The notes under the pieces: model-generated
What the model was told of the DNA's origin: nothing
The model's database searches: none
The model's input: the letters and a program-made list of their open reading frames with translations, nothing else
Program-made: the position numbers and the translations under genes
Shown here: piece after piece, positions 46,446 to 56,031 of the stretch
Position numbering within the stretch: the stretch's first letter is position 1
Layout: each line of letters opens with the position of its first letter
NCBI GenBank assembly: GCA_030432715.1
Contig: JAUIML010000003.1
Location: forward strand, 1 to 58,889
Reading direction: 5' to 3'
DNA from: Acidimicrobiia bacterium
GTDB taxonomy: Bacteria; Actinomycetota; Acidimicrobiia; Acidimicrobiales; Aldehydirespiratoraceae
Length of the DNA: 58,889 bases

Positions 46446-47852
46446 TCACACGGAGAAGAGCACCGCGGCCTCACGCGGACCGAGCGTGATCGACTGGACG
46501 AGCCGGCCGTCGAGGGTGCGCATGATCTGTCCGAGCTCGATCGTCGTACGGGCGGCCCCCGGTTCGGTCAGGAAGACGGCGCCGCGGCTGAAGGCCCGTC
46601 GATGGACTCCGTCCTCGAATCGCCGTTCACCGACCGCCGCGCCCAGGTCCGTGTCGAACCCGCCCCACAGGGACGACGGCGAAACGTGGGAGACCACATC
46701 CGAGGTGATCGCGTCGTGGCCGTTGCTGGTGAGGAGGGCCCCGCCGAGGTTGTACTCCAGCACCGCTGCGGAGTCCGCCGCCTTGTCGACCAGGACCACG
46801 GCCGCACCGTTCTCGTGGATCCGGTCGATCATCGCCATGAACGACCGGATCCCCCACCGGCCTCCACCGCCCTCGAGGCCGCCATCGCCGTAGCCGCGCT
46901 CGAGGGCGATGACGTCGGCCGACCGGATCGCGCGGTCGATCAGGGGGTCGGCGAGTCCGGGCGAGTCGCTGAACCAGATGATGTTGTGCATGATCTCGAG
47001 GTCGGGGAACTCGGCCCGGATCAGTTCGAGGAACTCGGTGAAGTACCGACGCCAGTCCTCGAGTTCGAGCGGGGCGCCGGTACGCGGGTCGATCGGCGTC
47101 GACGGACCCCCGTCGACCGTGCCGAAACGCCACTCGAAGTTGACGTCGTCCAGCATCAGGCCGGGGTACCCGCGGTCCACGAGCCCCGCGACGTAATCGA
47201 GGAAATCGGCGCGGAAGCCTGGGTCGCCGATGTCGGCGGCGTAGCGCGGGCAGCCGCCACCGCAGGCGAAGGGGATGTACACGGCATCTCCGTTCGCATC
47301 GCGCAGGATCCACTCCGGATGCTCGATGGCGCGACGGTCCTTGGTCGTGTTGACCGAGATGCCGTATGCGTTCTGGTACACCAACACGTCGCGGTAGCTG
47401 TCGAGACGCGTGTCCCAGTACGGCTCGAACACCACCATCCGGTCGAAGGTGGCGCCGAGCCAGTCCCAGTGTCCACCGGAGGTGTAGCGGTCGTAGCTCG
47501 ATCGAGCGTTGACGGTCAGGCCGAGGGTCCCCTCTCCGTGGGACAGCCACCGATCGGGTTGAGCCGTGGCCTCGACCACTGGCTCGACGGCCTCGGCGAC
47601 CGGCACGACGACCTCGGCTTCCTCGACCGCCGGCCCTGCGACCGCGACCACTCGCTCGACGGCCTCAGAGGCCGGCACCACGACCTCGGGCTCCTGGACG
47701 ACCGGCGCCGGAAGCTCACGGACGGCTTCCGTCTCGACCGTCCCCCCACGGACGGCCGCCACCAGCCCACAGGCCACCGCGACCACGAGGACCGCGGTGG
47801 ACCGGGCGACACCCGATCGACGGGGCCTCGGGGCCTCGGGGTGCTCGACCAC
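46446..47852 (-). CDS. Membrane-anchored paralog of the 43272-45053 hydrolase domain, without SLH repeats
   Basis: GTG start preceded by AGGAG; YPGLMLDDVNFEWRFGTVDGG.STPIDPRTGAPLELEDWRRYFTEFLELIRAEFPDLEIMHNIIW matches paralog. Confidence 0.8.
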   Translation of the reverse strand: MVEHPEAPRPRRSGVARSTAVLVVAVACGLVAAVRGGTVETEAVRELPAPVVQEPEVVVPASEAVERVVAVAGPAVEEAEVVVPVAEAVEPVVEATAQPDRWLSHGEGTLGLTVNARSSYDRYTSGGHWDWLGATFDRMVVFEPYWDTRLDSYRDVLVYQNAYGISVNTTKDRRAIEHPEWILRDANGDAVYIPFACGGGCPRYAADIGDPGFRADFLDYVAGLVDRGYPGLMLDDVNFEWRFGTVDGGPSTPIDPRTGAPLELEDWRRYFTEFLELIRAEFPDLEIMHNIIWFSDSPGLADPLIDRAIRSADVIALERGYGDGGLEGGGGRWGIRSFMAMIDRIHENGAAVVLVDKAADSAAVLEYNLGGALLTSNGHDAITSDVVSHVSPSSLWGGFDTDLGAAVGERRFEDGVHRRAFSRGAVFLTEPGAARTTIELGQIMRTLDGRLVQSITLGPREAAVLFSV

Positions 47853-47963
47853 CGCTGATCTCCTGTTCGGGTTCCGCACCTGCAACCGGCAGGGCCACCG
47901 CGGCGCGGCAGGAGTACCCATCGGCCCGGAGCACCGTTGAGTTGACGAGCCGGCGGCGAGATG

Positions 47964-49149
47964 TCAGCCGCACTCCGCATGGCCGCGCGCACCGCCGCCG
48001 GCCCGACGCAGTGCGAGCCATTGGGCGAAGGCGAGGTAGGCACCGAACCAGGTCGCGACCGCGAACAGGACCGCACCCCACTCGAGCCCCCCGATCGAGA
48101 AACCCACCACGGGCAGCGTCCACTGGGCCAGGGTCGCCGCCCAGCGGGCGGCGAGACTCTCCCTCGTGGCGTCGGCGACGCGAAGCGCGATGAGCGGCGC
48201 GCGCCAGACCGAAAGCCCCACGAACCGCGCCCCCGTCGCGAAGAAGAGCGCGTGCGACACCTCCGCGATCTCCAGATCGAACGGACCGGGCGCGAGTTCG
48301 GCCATGTTGGCCAGCGCGAGCACGATCATCCATCCCGACGTCAGGGCTGCGGCGACCACGGCGATCCGGGCCAACACGCCCGGCGCGACGACATGGATCC
48401 CGTTCGCGCGAACCAGGGTCGGTACCAGGAACGTGGACAAGGCCACGTAGACGACGGAGAGCGGAGAGAACACGAGCACCGCGGAGGCGACCGCACCGCT
48501 CGATTCGGCACTCAGCATGACGGCGGCCAGGAGCAGGAAGACGACGTAGACGCTGCGGGCGAGCGCCGCCTCGATGCCGAGCCGGACGCTCTGCCGGCCG
48601 GCAACCGCGGTGAAGGTCGAGCAGTCGACCCCCCGGGCCGTCACCCCCCTCAGCAGCGTCGGGCCGGCGCTGACCGTCGCGCCGAAGAGCCACGCCCCCA
48701 GGTAGCCCACGGCCGACATGGTCCAGAGCCCGAGCGCATCCCCGGTTGCGGCAGCGACCACCACGAACAGCCACACCGGGAGCGCCACACGCAGCCACGA
48801 GCAGCATCGTCCGCACGTCGCCCCCCAGGAGCATCCCGAGCGACGCGAAGACGAGACCGAAGACGAGACCGATCGCGAGGGCGATGGCCGAAGCTCCCGA
48901 GAGAAACCTCGCGTGGCTTCCGCCCCCGTCGTCGCTCCCGCGGAAGTGCACGAGGATCGCTTCGCCCAGCGATCCCTGGACAACTGTCACCACGAGCTGG
49001 CACGCCTGGAAGATCAAGGCGAACCGACCGAAGGTCGCCAGATCGGACGAGGTCAGAACGAGCGCGGGCGGCAGGAAGTTGGTGAGGCTGGAGACACCCT
49101 GCGCACCGATCGTCGCGGACGCGTTGCGGATCGCGGCCGCGCCCTTCAT
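47964..49149 (-). pseudogene. Second Wzx-like flippase, split by an apparent frameshift near 48785-48800
   Basis: Frame A MKGAAAIRNASATIGAQGVSSLTNFLPPALVLTSSDLATFGRFALIFQACQ...MLLVAA; frame B VALPVWLFVVVAAATGDALGLWTMSAVGYLGAWLFGATVSAGP... Confidence 0.75.
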
Positions 49150-49991
49150 CGCGAGGCGAACAGGCGCCGCGCTTCACGCTCCACGACCGCCCAGTGGACC
49201 CGGCCGACCGTGCGGAGACCGACCTGGGTCGCCAACCCGGCGAGTCCGACTCGCTGGGGTTCCTGCTGGCGCAGCCGCGCCTGCTTCCCGAGCTCCGCCT
49301 CGACGGCCGCGAGGTCGGTCAGGTCGGCGATCGGCTCGCAGACGGCGCGGAGGATCGAGCGCTCGGGCCACACGAGGTGCGACCCCGGGCGGGCGACCCA
49401 TCGCGACAGAAGGCCGGCGGCGACCACTCGAGCCGCAGCAGCCGACACCGGCAGCACCGTGGCGGGGCCGAAGTCGAAGACCCACAGCTCCCCGCTCTTG
49501 GTCCAGCCGATGTTCTTGGGGTCGAGCCCCTTCCAGACGGCGACCTCGGGCGGATCGTGCGAGATCGTCCGTTCGTCGAGGATCGAACGCAGAGCCCGCC
49601 CGACCTGGCCGGCCGGCGCGGCGTGTCGGGGCAAGGCCTGGCTGATGGAGTCGATCGTGCTCATCTCGATGAACGGCGCCACCAGCAGCAGTCGTTCGTC
49701 GACTCGACCGAGGACGGGAACCACCCGCAGACCGTCGACGAGCGTGTCGGGCAGCGACGCGACGAAGTCGGTCTCTCCCCGAAAGCCCTTGTCGTGACGG
49801 CCGCCGATCCGGTCGGCGAACTGCTTCACGAAGTAGCGGGTGCCGTCGGCCGACTCGGCCCGTCCCACCCGAGACCAGTTTCGCTGCTTCACCGACTGGA
49901 TCGTGAGTTCGCCGACCCCGTCGACGACGAGACGTTCGCGGACGGTGATCACGTCGAGCGGCGATGTCGGGCGCGGATCGTCCATCGTCAT
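49146..49991 (-). CDS. Kinase-fold (APH/KdkA-like) putative phosphotransferase
   Basis: TRYFVKQFADRIGGRHDKGFRGE...GLDPKNIGWTKSGELWVFDFGPA. Confidence 0.55.
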   Translation of the reverse strand: MTMDDPRPTSPLDVITVRERLVVDGVGELTIQSVKQRNWSRVGRAESADGTRYFVKQFADRIGGRHDKGFRGETDFVASLPDTLVDGLRVVPVLGRVDERLLLVAPFIEMSTIDSISQALPRHAAPAGQVGRALRSILDERTISHDPPEVAVWKGLDPKNIGWTKSGELWVFDFGPATVLPVSAAAARVVAAGLLSRWVARPGSHLVWPERSILRAVCEPIADLTDLAAVEAELGKQARLRQQEPQRVGLAGLATQVGLRTVGRVHWAVVEREARRLFASR

Positions 49992-50198
49992 CGCCGTGCG
50001 CCGCGAGCCGCAGCCGGGCGTGGGAGTCGTGGATGGGTTGGCGTGCGATGCATGAGGGAGAACTCGGGAGAGCGAGGCTCACAGTACCGCTGACGAAGGA
50101 TCCGACTGCGGAAGGCGTGACGGTCAGTCGGTCGACCAGACGGCCCTGCGGGCTTACACTCCATCATCGGCAGCCGGGCGTAGGGAAGTAGGACACGA

Positions 50199-51173
50199 AT
50201 GGGCACCGGAGACCGCAGGGCCGCACGCGGTGCCGGCCCCCCTGGGGGTTCCGCCGACGATCTCGTGTCCATCGTCGTCCTGAACTGGAACAGCGGCGAC
50301 CTCGGCGTCGCTGCCGTGGCTTCGGCGTTCGCCCAGTCATGGCATGCCGTCGAAGTGATCGTGGTCGACAACGCCAGCACCGATCACTCGCTCCGACTGA
50401 TCCTCGACCGCCACCCCGACGTCGAGCTCGTCCAGAACGAGGCCAACCTCGGATTCGCACGCGGGATGAACAGCGGAATCGCCGTCGCCCGCGGCGCGTT
50501 CGTCCTTCCCCTCAACTGCGACGCCGAGCTCGACCCCACGTATGTCGAACGGCTGGTCGAGGTCCTGCGCTCCCATCCCGACGCGGCCGCCGCCGGCGGG
50601 CGCGTCTCATCGGGGCGGGTCGGAGAGTCGGGACCGCTCGCGGTCACGGCGACCATGCGAACCCGCAATCTGCCGGTCTCGGACCCGATCGCAGCCGACA
50701 AGCTCAACGGTGCGTGCCCGCTGTTTCGCCGCACGGCACTCGACCTCGTACGCGCCGAATTCGGTGGACCCTACGACGACTCCTACGACATGTACGGCGA
50801 GGACGTCGATCTCGCACTGACCCTCGGCGCACTCGGGTGGACGCTTCGCTACGAACCCGAAGCGCGCGCCACCCACGTGCGGTCGTACGGCTCGGCGCCG
50901 AGGGTGGCCGATCGACGGGGGCGTTTCCGTGTCTCGACGTTGGCGAACCGCCACCGCAACATCGTCCGCCACGCGCCCGCGCCGTGGCCGGCCACGACCC
51001 TCTTCGCGCTCGGACAGGACATGGGATTCATGGTCCTGCGGATCCTGGCCCGCGACCGCGACGCCGTTCGCGACGTGACGGCAGCCTGGCGCCGGGTGGT
51101 CCGGAACCTGCGCGCGGACCTGCGGAAGCGGCGGACGCTCAGGCGGCGGAAGGGCCAGGAGCCGAGGCGCTGA
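50199..51173 (+). CDS. Glycosyltransferase family 2
   Basis: VSIVVLNWNSGDLGVAAVASAFAQSWHAVEVIVVDNASTDHS...NEANLGFARGMNSGI. Confidence 0.93.
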   Translation: MGTGDRRAARGAGPPGGSADDLVSIVVLNWNSGDLGVAAVASAFAQSWHAVEVIVVDNASTDHSLRLILDRHPDVELVQNEANLGFARGMNSGIAVARGAFVLPLNCDAELDPTYVERLVEVLRSHPDAAAAGGRVSSGRVGESGPLAVTATMRTRNLPVSDPIAADKLNGACPLFRRTALDLVRAEFGGPYDDSYDMYGEDVDLALTLGALGWTLRYEPEARATHVRSYGSAPRVADRRGRFRVSTLANRHRNIVRHAPAPWPATTLFALGQDMGFMVLRILARDRDAVRDVTAAWRRVVRNLRADLRKRRTLRRRKGQEPRR

Positions 51174-52371
51174 GCACCCTACGCACCGCGCCGACGTCGC
51201 TGTCGGCGACGACCGCAAACCAGGGCCCGCCGGCGATGCACCCGGCGAAGGCGCGTACGAACTCGCCGGCCACCACGTCGCGCTGAGCCCGGGTCACCCG
51301 CGGGCTCCGCAGCACGGCAGCCGTGTGGCGCAGCAGCGCGTCGGTACCCGGCGGCCATTCCTTGCGGTGCTCGGCGCGAACCCGCTGCGTCCATCGCCGA
51401 ACGGCCGATCGGGACGGTTCATCGAGCGCGGCGAGCAGGCCGTCGTCGCCCGACAGCAGGCTGAGGTCCACGTCGACGCGACCGTCGAGGTCGGACTGCT
51501 CATCGTCGGGCCCGGCATCGTCGGACCGGGAGACGATCAGCGGCTCACGGTCGTCGGGGCGGAACAGGGTCGGTACCGAGTCGATGGTCCTCGCGACGAA
51601 CGGACCCTCCGGGTCGCCGGCGAACTCGGGGGCGAAGGGCGCCTCCGGCCGGTCGAGGGTCGACACGAAGACCTCGGGGTCGTCGGCGAGCAACCGGGCG
51701 TAGTGTCCGACCTGCCAGCCCGATGCCGCCCTCGAGCGGGCCCGGGCCACGAGCTGCTCGGGATCGCGCTCGTTGTACTGCACGATCACGTAGCCGTCGA
51801 CGAGCTCCCCGGGCCGGTGTGATCGAGGGATCACCTTGGAGTGCAGGGCGGGATCGAAGTCGCGGCTGCCGTCGTCGAAGAAGAAGCGCGACTCGGGGAC
51901 CCCCGGCCACATGGTGTGGAGAACCCGCTGCCGCATGGGAACCCCCGACTTCCATCGTTGTTCGTCGTCGGGGTGGAGGAACGCGTGCGCGACCCGCACT
52001 CGCACCGAGGGATGCAGCGCCGGATGGCGGGCCGCCAACATCGGCCGCGGGTCCTGGTCGAGGAACTCGTCGGCGTGGAGCACGCCGATCCAGTTGTCGA
52101 CCCCGTGGTCCCGGCGGATGCGGTCGAGGAGCACCTGCCGGGCACCGTCGGTCACGCCGTCGGGGAACCAGTCGGCGTCGCGGGCGTGCCAGCACACCTC
52201 GGGTCGCGCCGCGAGAATCGCATCGGTGCGGGCCACCCGATCTGGGTCGGTCGTGCCGTCGAGCACATAGATCCGATCGAACCAGCGCACCGCGCCGGCC
52301 AGGGTCTCGGCCAGGACGTCGTCCTCGTCGCGGATCATCATCATGCCGATCAGGCGGTCGCCGTCGCCCAC
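51139..52371 (-). CDS. Glycosyltransferase family 2-like protein
   Basis: IGMMMIRDEDDVLAETLAGAVRWFDRIYVLDGTTDPD...WIGVLHADEFL. Confidence 0.75.
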   Translation of the reverse strand: MGDGDRLIGMMMIRDEDDVLAETLAGAVRWFDRIYVLDGTTDPDRVARTDAILAARPEVCWHARDADWFPDGVTDGARQVLLDRIRRDHGVDNWIGVLHADEFLDQDPRPMLAARHPALHPSVRVRVAHAFLHPDDEQRWKSGVPMRQRVLHTMWPGVPESRFFFDDGSRDFDPALHSKVIPRSHRPGELVDGYVIVQYNERDPEQLVARARSRAASGWQVGHYARLLADDPEVFVSTLDRPEAPFAPEFAGDPEGPFVARTIDSVPTLFRPDDREPLIVSRSDDAGPDDEQSDLDGRVDVDLSLLSGDDGLLAALDEPSRSAVRRWTQRVRAEHRKEWPPGTDALLRHTAAVLRSPRVTRAQRDVVAGEFVRAFAGCIAGGPWFAVVADSDVGAVRRVLSASAPGPSAA

Positions 52372-52521
52372 GCCCCCCAGGCTGTGGAGCCGGCCCGGCC
52401 GGCTCCGCCGGACCAGGGCGGTCGGGTGATCCCGGAGCTCCCGGAGGCGGCCTCGGCCCGGGAGCCGACCGCGTCGGCGGGGCCATCGCCAACGTTCGCC
52501 GAACTGAGCCACACTGGCGCG

Positions 52522-53457
52522 GTGCCCAGTTCCCCTGAATCGCACGTGACGATCCTACTCTCGACGTTCAACGGCGAACGATGGCTCCCCGCACTCCTCG
52601 ACTCGATTCGGGCACAGACGCACGGTGAGTGGACCCTCCTCGTCCGCGACGACGGGTCCACCGATCGCACCGGCTCGCTGATCGATGCCGCGGCGAACGA
52701 CGACCCCAGGGTCCGTCGACACGACGACGATCTCGGCAATCTCGGTCCCGCGGCGTCGTTCATGATCCTGCTCGGACTGGTCGAGTCGGGCTGCTTCGCG
52801 TTCTGTGACCAGGACGACGAGTGGCTTCCCGACAAGCTCGAGCAGACTCTCGCGGCCATGCCCGGCGACCCCATCGCCGCGGTCTACACCGATGCCACGC
52901 TGGTCAGCGCCACGGGCGAGGTGCTCCATCCCTCCGCCCTCGCCGAACGCGGCCTCTCACCAGATCGCGCACTCCCCTTCGGCCAACTCCTCGTCAACAA
53001 CGCGGCGATCGGCGCGACGATGGTCGGCACGGCCGACCTCGCGCGGCGGGCCGTCGAACTGGCCGACGACCGCCCCGTCCTGATGCACGACTGGTGGGTG
53101 GCGCTGGTGGCCGAGCACCAGGGAACGCTGGCGTGCCATCGGCGGTCGACCCTGCGGTGGCGACGGCACGACGCAACCGTGACCGGTGGGCGCCCGAGCG
53201 GGATACGCGGCCGATCGGCGCGGCGCCGCGAGTACCTGCGCTGGTCCATCGACGCCGGCCGCCGGTTGTCGAGCGCCGGCCATGCCGTCGACGCCGGCCA
53301 CGACGCTGCCGCACGCGCGATCGGGGCGCTCGACCCCTCTGCGCCCGGTGTGGTTGCACTGTCCAGACTGTGGTCATCACACGGCGTGAGAGCGTGGCCG
53401 ATGCGGCGGCAGTGGCCACTACTCCTCGCCGTCGCGCTGGGCCGAACGGATCAATGA
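52522..53457 (+). CDS. Glycosyltransferase family 2
   Basis: VTILLSTFNGERWLPALLDSIRAQTHGEWTLLVRDDGSTDRT...AFCDQDDEWLPDKLEQ. Confidence 0.92.
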   Translation: MPSSPESHVTILLSTFNGERWLPALLDSIRAQTHGEWTLLVRDDGSTDRTGSLIDAAANDDPRVRRHDDDLGNLGPAASFMILLGLVESGCFAFCDQDDEWLPDKLEQTLAAMPGDPIAAVYTDATLVSATGEVLHPSALAERGLSPDRALPFGQLLVNNAAIGATMVGTADLARRAVELADDRPVLMHDWWVALVAEHQGTLACHRRSTLRWRRHDATVTGGRPSGIRGRSARRREYLRWSIDAGRRLSSAGHAVDAGHDAAARAIGALDPSAPGVVALSRLWSSHGVRAWPMRRQWPLLLAVALGRTDQ

Positions 53458-53569
53458 CGTCAGTTCCTCGCTCTGGGTCTTGCGCGAAACCACTCTTGGT
53501 GGCCACACTGTGGGCAACTAGTGGCAAAAGTCACCGAGAAGCCCGCCTTTCGCACCCAAGAGCCGGACG

Positions 53570-55411
53570 TTGAGCAACACCACCGACGCAACCTCACGGA
53601 CAATCCATGTCGTCGACGAGCCCCGCGTCGACGGACCCCGTCAGCGGCGCTTCTACGAGCGGCATCTCAAGCGACCGATCGACGTCGTCGGGGCCGCCAT
53701 CCTCATCGTGTTGACCGCCCCACTGACCGCGTTGGTGGCGCTCGCCGTGGCGGTCACGCTGGGTCGCCCGGTGATCTTCCGTCAGACCCGCGTCACCAAG
53801 GGTGCGGAAGACTTCACGATGTTCAAGTTCCGTTCGATGCGGCCCGAGGACAAGCCGATGGCCGACGGGCAGTACCACGCACCGAAGGACGACCCTCGCC
53901 ACACCCGCTTCGGCAAGTTCATCCGCCGAATCTCGCTCGACGAGCTTCCTCAGCTCTGGAACGTGTTGCGCGGCGACATGAGCCTCATCGGCCCGCGCCC
54001 CGAGCTGCCGGCCGTGGTGAAGGCCTTCGATCTCGCCGGACACCCTCGTCACGAGGTGCGGGCCGGGATGACCGGGCCATGGCAGGTGTCGGAGTACCGC
54101 AACGGCTACGTCCACATGAACGTCCACGTCGACGCGGAGTACGTGGGCGACCTGACGTTCCGCCGCGACATGGAGATCGCGCTGCGGACGATCGGATTGT
54201 TCATCGGGCTCGGTCATCCGGCGCTGCCTTCGGAGCTCGCCGCGCCGCCTCACCTGCGGGCGCCGTCGGACAAGCCCTTGCGGGTCCTGCATGTCCTCGA
54301 GCCGGCCATGGCCGGCGTGCCCGCCTACGTGGAGAAGCTCGGGCGCGAGCTCCACGGCCGCGGGATCGACCAGATCGTGGTGACCACCGATCGACAGGAG
54401 TGGGCCTTCGACGAGTGGCCGACCCGGGTGATCCACCTGCCCTGGAAGCGCAACCTGCGCGACACGCTCGCCGTGTCGAAGACGATCCGTCAGCTCGTCA
54501 TCGACGAACAGATCGACCTCGTCCACGCCCACGCCACCTTCGCCGGTCTCGCCACCCGGGTTCGCCGTCTCGGCGCACCCGTGATCTACCAGCCGCACGG
54601 ATGGGGCCACCTGTCGATCCGGCGTCGTTCGGTCGCCCACGCAGTGCGCGCCGTGGAGAAGCGACTCGACCGGCACACCGATGTGCTCCTCACGCTCAGC
54701 GAGCACGAGGACGCCGACGCCCCGATCGCCCGCGAGACCCAGCGCGTGCGCCCGGTGGTGGACCTCACCGGGTTCGAGTCGCTCCCCGACATCGACCGCA
54801 TCGAGACCCGCCTCGAGCTGGGGTGGGGACGCGACGAACGGATCCACATCTGTGTGGGCGAGCTCAGCCACCGCAAGAACCAGATGGCACTCGCCGTCGC
54901 GTGGACCAAGCACGCAGGTCCCCGCGACCGCCTCGTGTTCGTCGGCGACGGCGCGTTGCGGGGCGAACTCGAGGAGCTGTGCAGCGACCGCATCCAGTTG
55001 GTCGGCTGGCGCAGCGACATCGCCCGCCTGATGGGCGCGGCCGACTCCCTCGTCGTCCCGTCGCTCGGCGAGGGCTTCTCACTCGTGATCCTCGAGGCCT
55101 TGGCCTGCGGCCTCCCCGTCTTCTCCACCTCGATCGGTGGCACCGAGATCATCTCGCCCGCCGATGGCCGCGTCCTGACCACGCCCGACGAGGTCGTCCG
55201 GGCTGCGATCGCGTCGCCTCTGCCCGACGGTGGCCCCGAGGAGCGCCTCGCTCGCGCCGAGCGCCATCACAACGCGGCGTCGCTCGAAACGGTCGCCGAC
55301 GACTTCATCGAGATCTATGCCCGCACCGTCGGACGCGAGCAGGACATCGTCGACCTCCGCGACGACCGGGCTCACGAACCGGTGCAGGGCCAGACCACGC
55401 CCCGCGCCTAG
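53570..55411 (+). CDS. Bifunctional: polyprenyl-phosphate sugar-phosphate (priming) transferase fused to GT4 glycosyltransferase
   Basis: KRPIDVVGAAILIVLTAPL...FRQTRVTKGAEDFTMFKFRSM...RISLDELPQLWNVLRGDMSLIGPRPELP then LRVLHVLEPAMAGVPAYVEKLGREL...VPSLGEGFSLVILEALACGLPVFSTSIGGTEI. Confidence 0.92.
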   Translation: MSNTTDATSRTIHVVDEPRVDGPRQRRFYERHLKRPIDVVGAAILIVLTAPLTALVALAVAVTLGRPVIFRQTRVTKGAEDFTMFKFRSMRPEDKPMADGQYHAPKDDPRHTRFGKFIRRISLDELPQLWNVLRGDMSLIGPRPELPAVVKAFDLAGHPRHEVRAGMTGPWQVSEYRNGYVHMNVHVDAEYVGDLTFRRDMEIALRTIGLFIGLGHPALPSELAAPPHLRAPSDKPLRVLHVLEPAMAGVPAYVEKLGRELHGRGIDQIVVTTDRQEWAFDEWPTRVIHLPWKRNLRDTLAVSKTIRQLVIDEQIDLVHAHATFAGLATRVRRLGAPVIYQPHGWGHLSIRRRSVAHAVRAVEKRLDRHTDVLLTLSEHEDADAPIARETQRVRPVVDLTGFESLPDIDRIETRLELGWGRDERIHICVGELSHRKNQMALAVAWTKHAGPRDRLVFVGDGALRGELEELCSDRIQLVGWRSDIARLMGAADSLVVPSLGEGFSLVILEALACGLPVFSTSIGGTEIISPADGRVLTTPDEVVRAAIASPLPDGGPEERLARAERHHNAASLETVADDFIEIYARTVGREQDIVDLRDDRAHEPVQGQTTPRA

Positions 55412-55467
55412 CTGTACGCGGCCGATCTCTCGACCCCCTGAGGTGCGGGACCGGTAACCTCGCCGGT

Positions 55468-55544
55468 GGGCCGCTAGCTCATCGGGTTAGAGCAGGGGAC
55501 TTTTAATCCCAAGGTGCCGGGTTCGAGTCCCGGGCGGCCCACCA
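55468..55544 (+). tRNA. tRNA-Lys (anticodon TTT), CCA encoded
   Basis: GGGCCGC...GCGGCCC acceptor stem, GCTC/GAGC D stem, CTTTTAA anticodon loop, CCGGGTTCGAGTCCCGG T arm, ACCA. Confidence 0.95.
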
Positions 55545-55613
55545 ACCGAAACGCTCGGCTGGCGGCGACCCCTCAACGCCTCCGCACAGCTCACGAACGG
55601 CGCGATTCGCCAT

Positions 55614-55892
55614 TCACGTCCCTGACGGCGGGTGTGCAAGCGCAAAGAGCCAGTAGATGGAAGCGCTGACAAGGATTGCTCGCCTGCCCCCGAATGCTGC
55701 TGGCGCTACCCCTATGGCTCCGAGGATCACGACACCGAATCGCACGACGGTCCGGTCTTCCTCCCATGACTCGGGCACTGCCGGAAGCCAGGCCTCCAAC
55801 TCAAGCGGTTCTCTTGTTCCGAACAGGAGCAGGCCGCTGACGCCAACCGACAGTACGGCTGCAATCACAACCAGTCGTGGCCTACGGTTCAT
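55614..55892 (-). CDS. Small hypothetical membrane protein
   Basis: 92 aa MNRRPRLVVIAAVLSVGVSGLLLFGTREPLELEAWLPAVPESWEEDRTVVRFGVVILGAIGVAPAAFGGRRA. Confidence 0.5.
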   Translation of the reverse strand: MNRRPRLVVIAAVLSVGVSGLLLFGTREPLELEAWLPAVPESWEEDRTVVRFGVVILGAIGVAPAAFGGRRAILVSASIYWLFALAHPPSGT

Positions 55893-56031
55893 GAGGCACT
55901 CTCTCCGGCACGCAGCGAGGTGCAAGGGACGGGTGCAGAGGCGACACGATACTCCACTCACGCTCCCACCCTGGCCGCGTAGCGAGCATATCAGCCCCAA
56001 AGCGAAGGACTCTTACCGACAATCCCGCCGG

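Noticed and set aside
43299-47858. 618-aa and 509-aa plus-strand ORFs opposite the two hydrolases
   Set aside because: Shadow ORFs; the minus-strand paralogs have signal peptides, SLH repeats and mutual homology.
50010-50190. Repeated GCAGCCGGGCGT segments flanking the GT2 promoter
   Set aside because: Short (12 bp), GC-rich and only two copies; likely coincidence.
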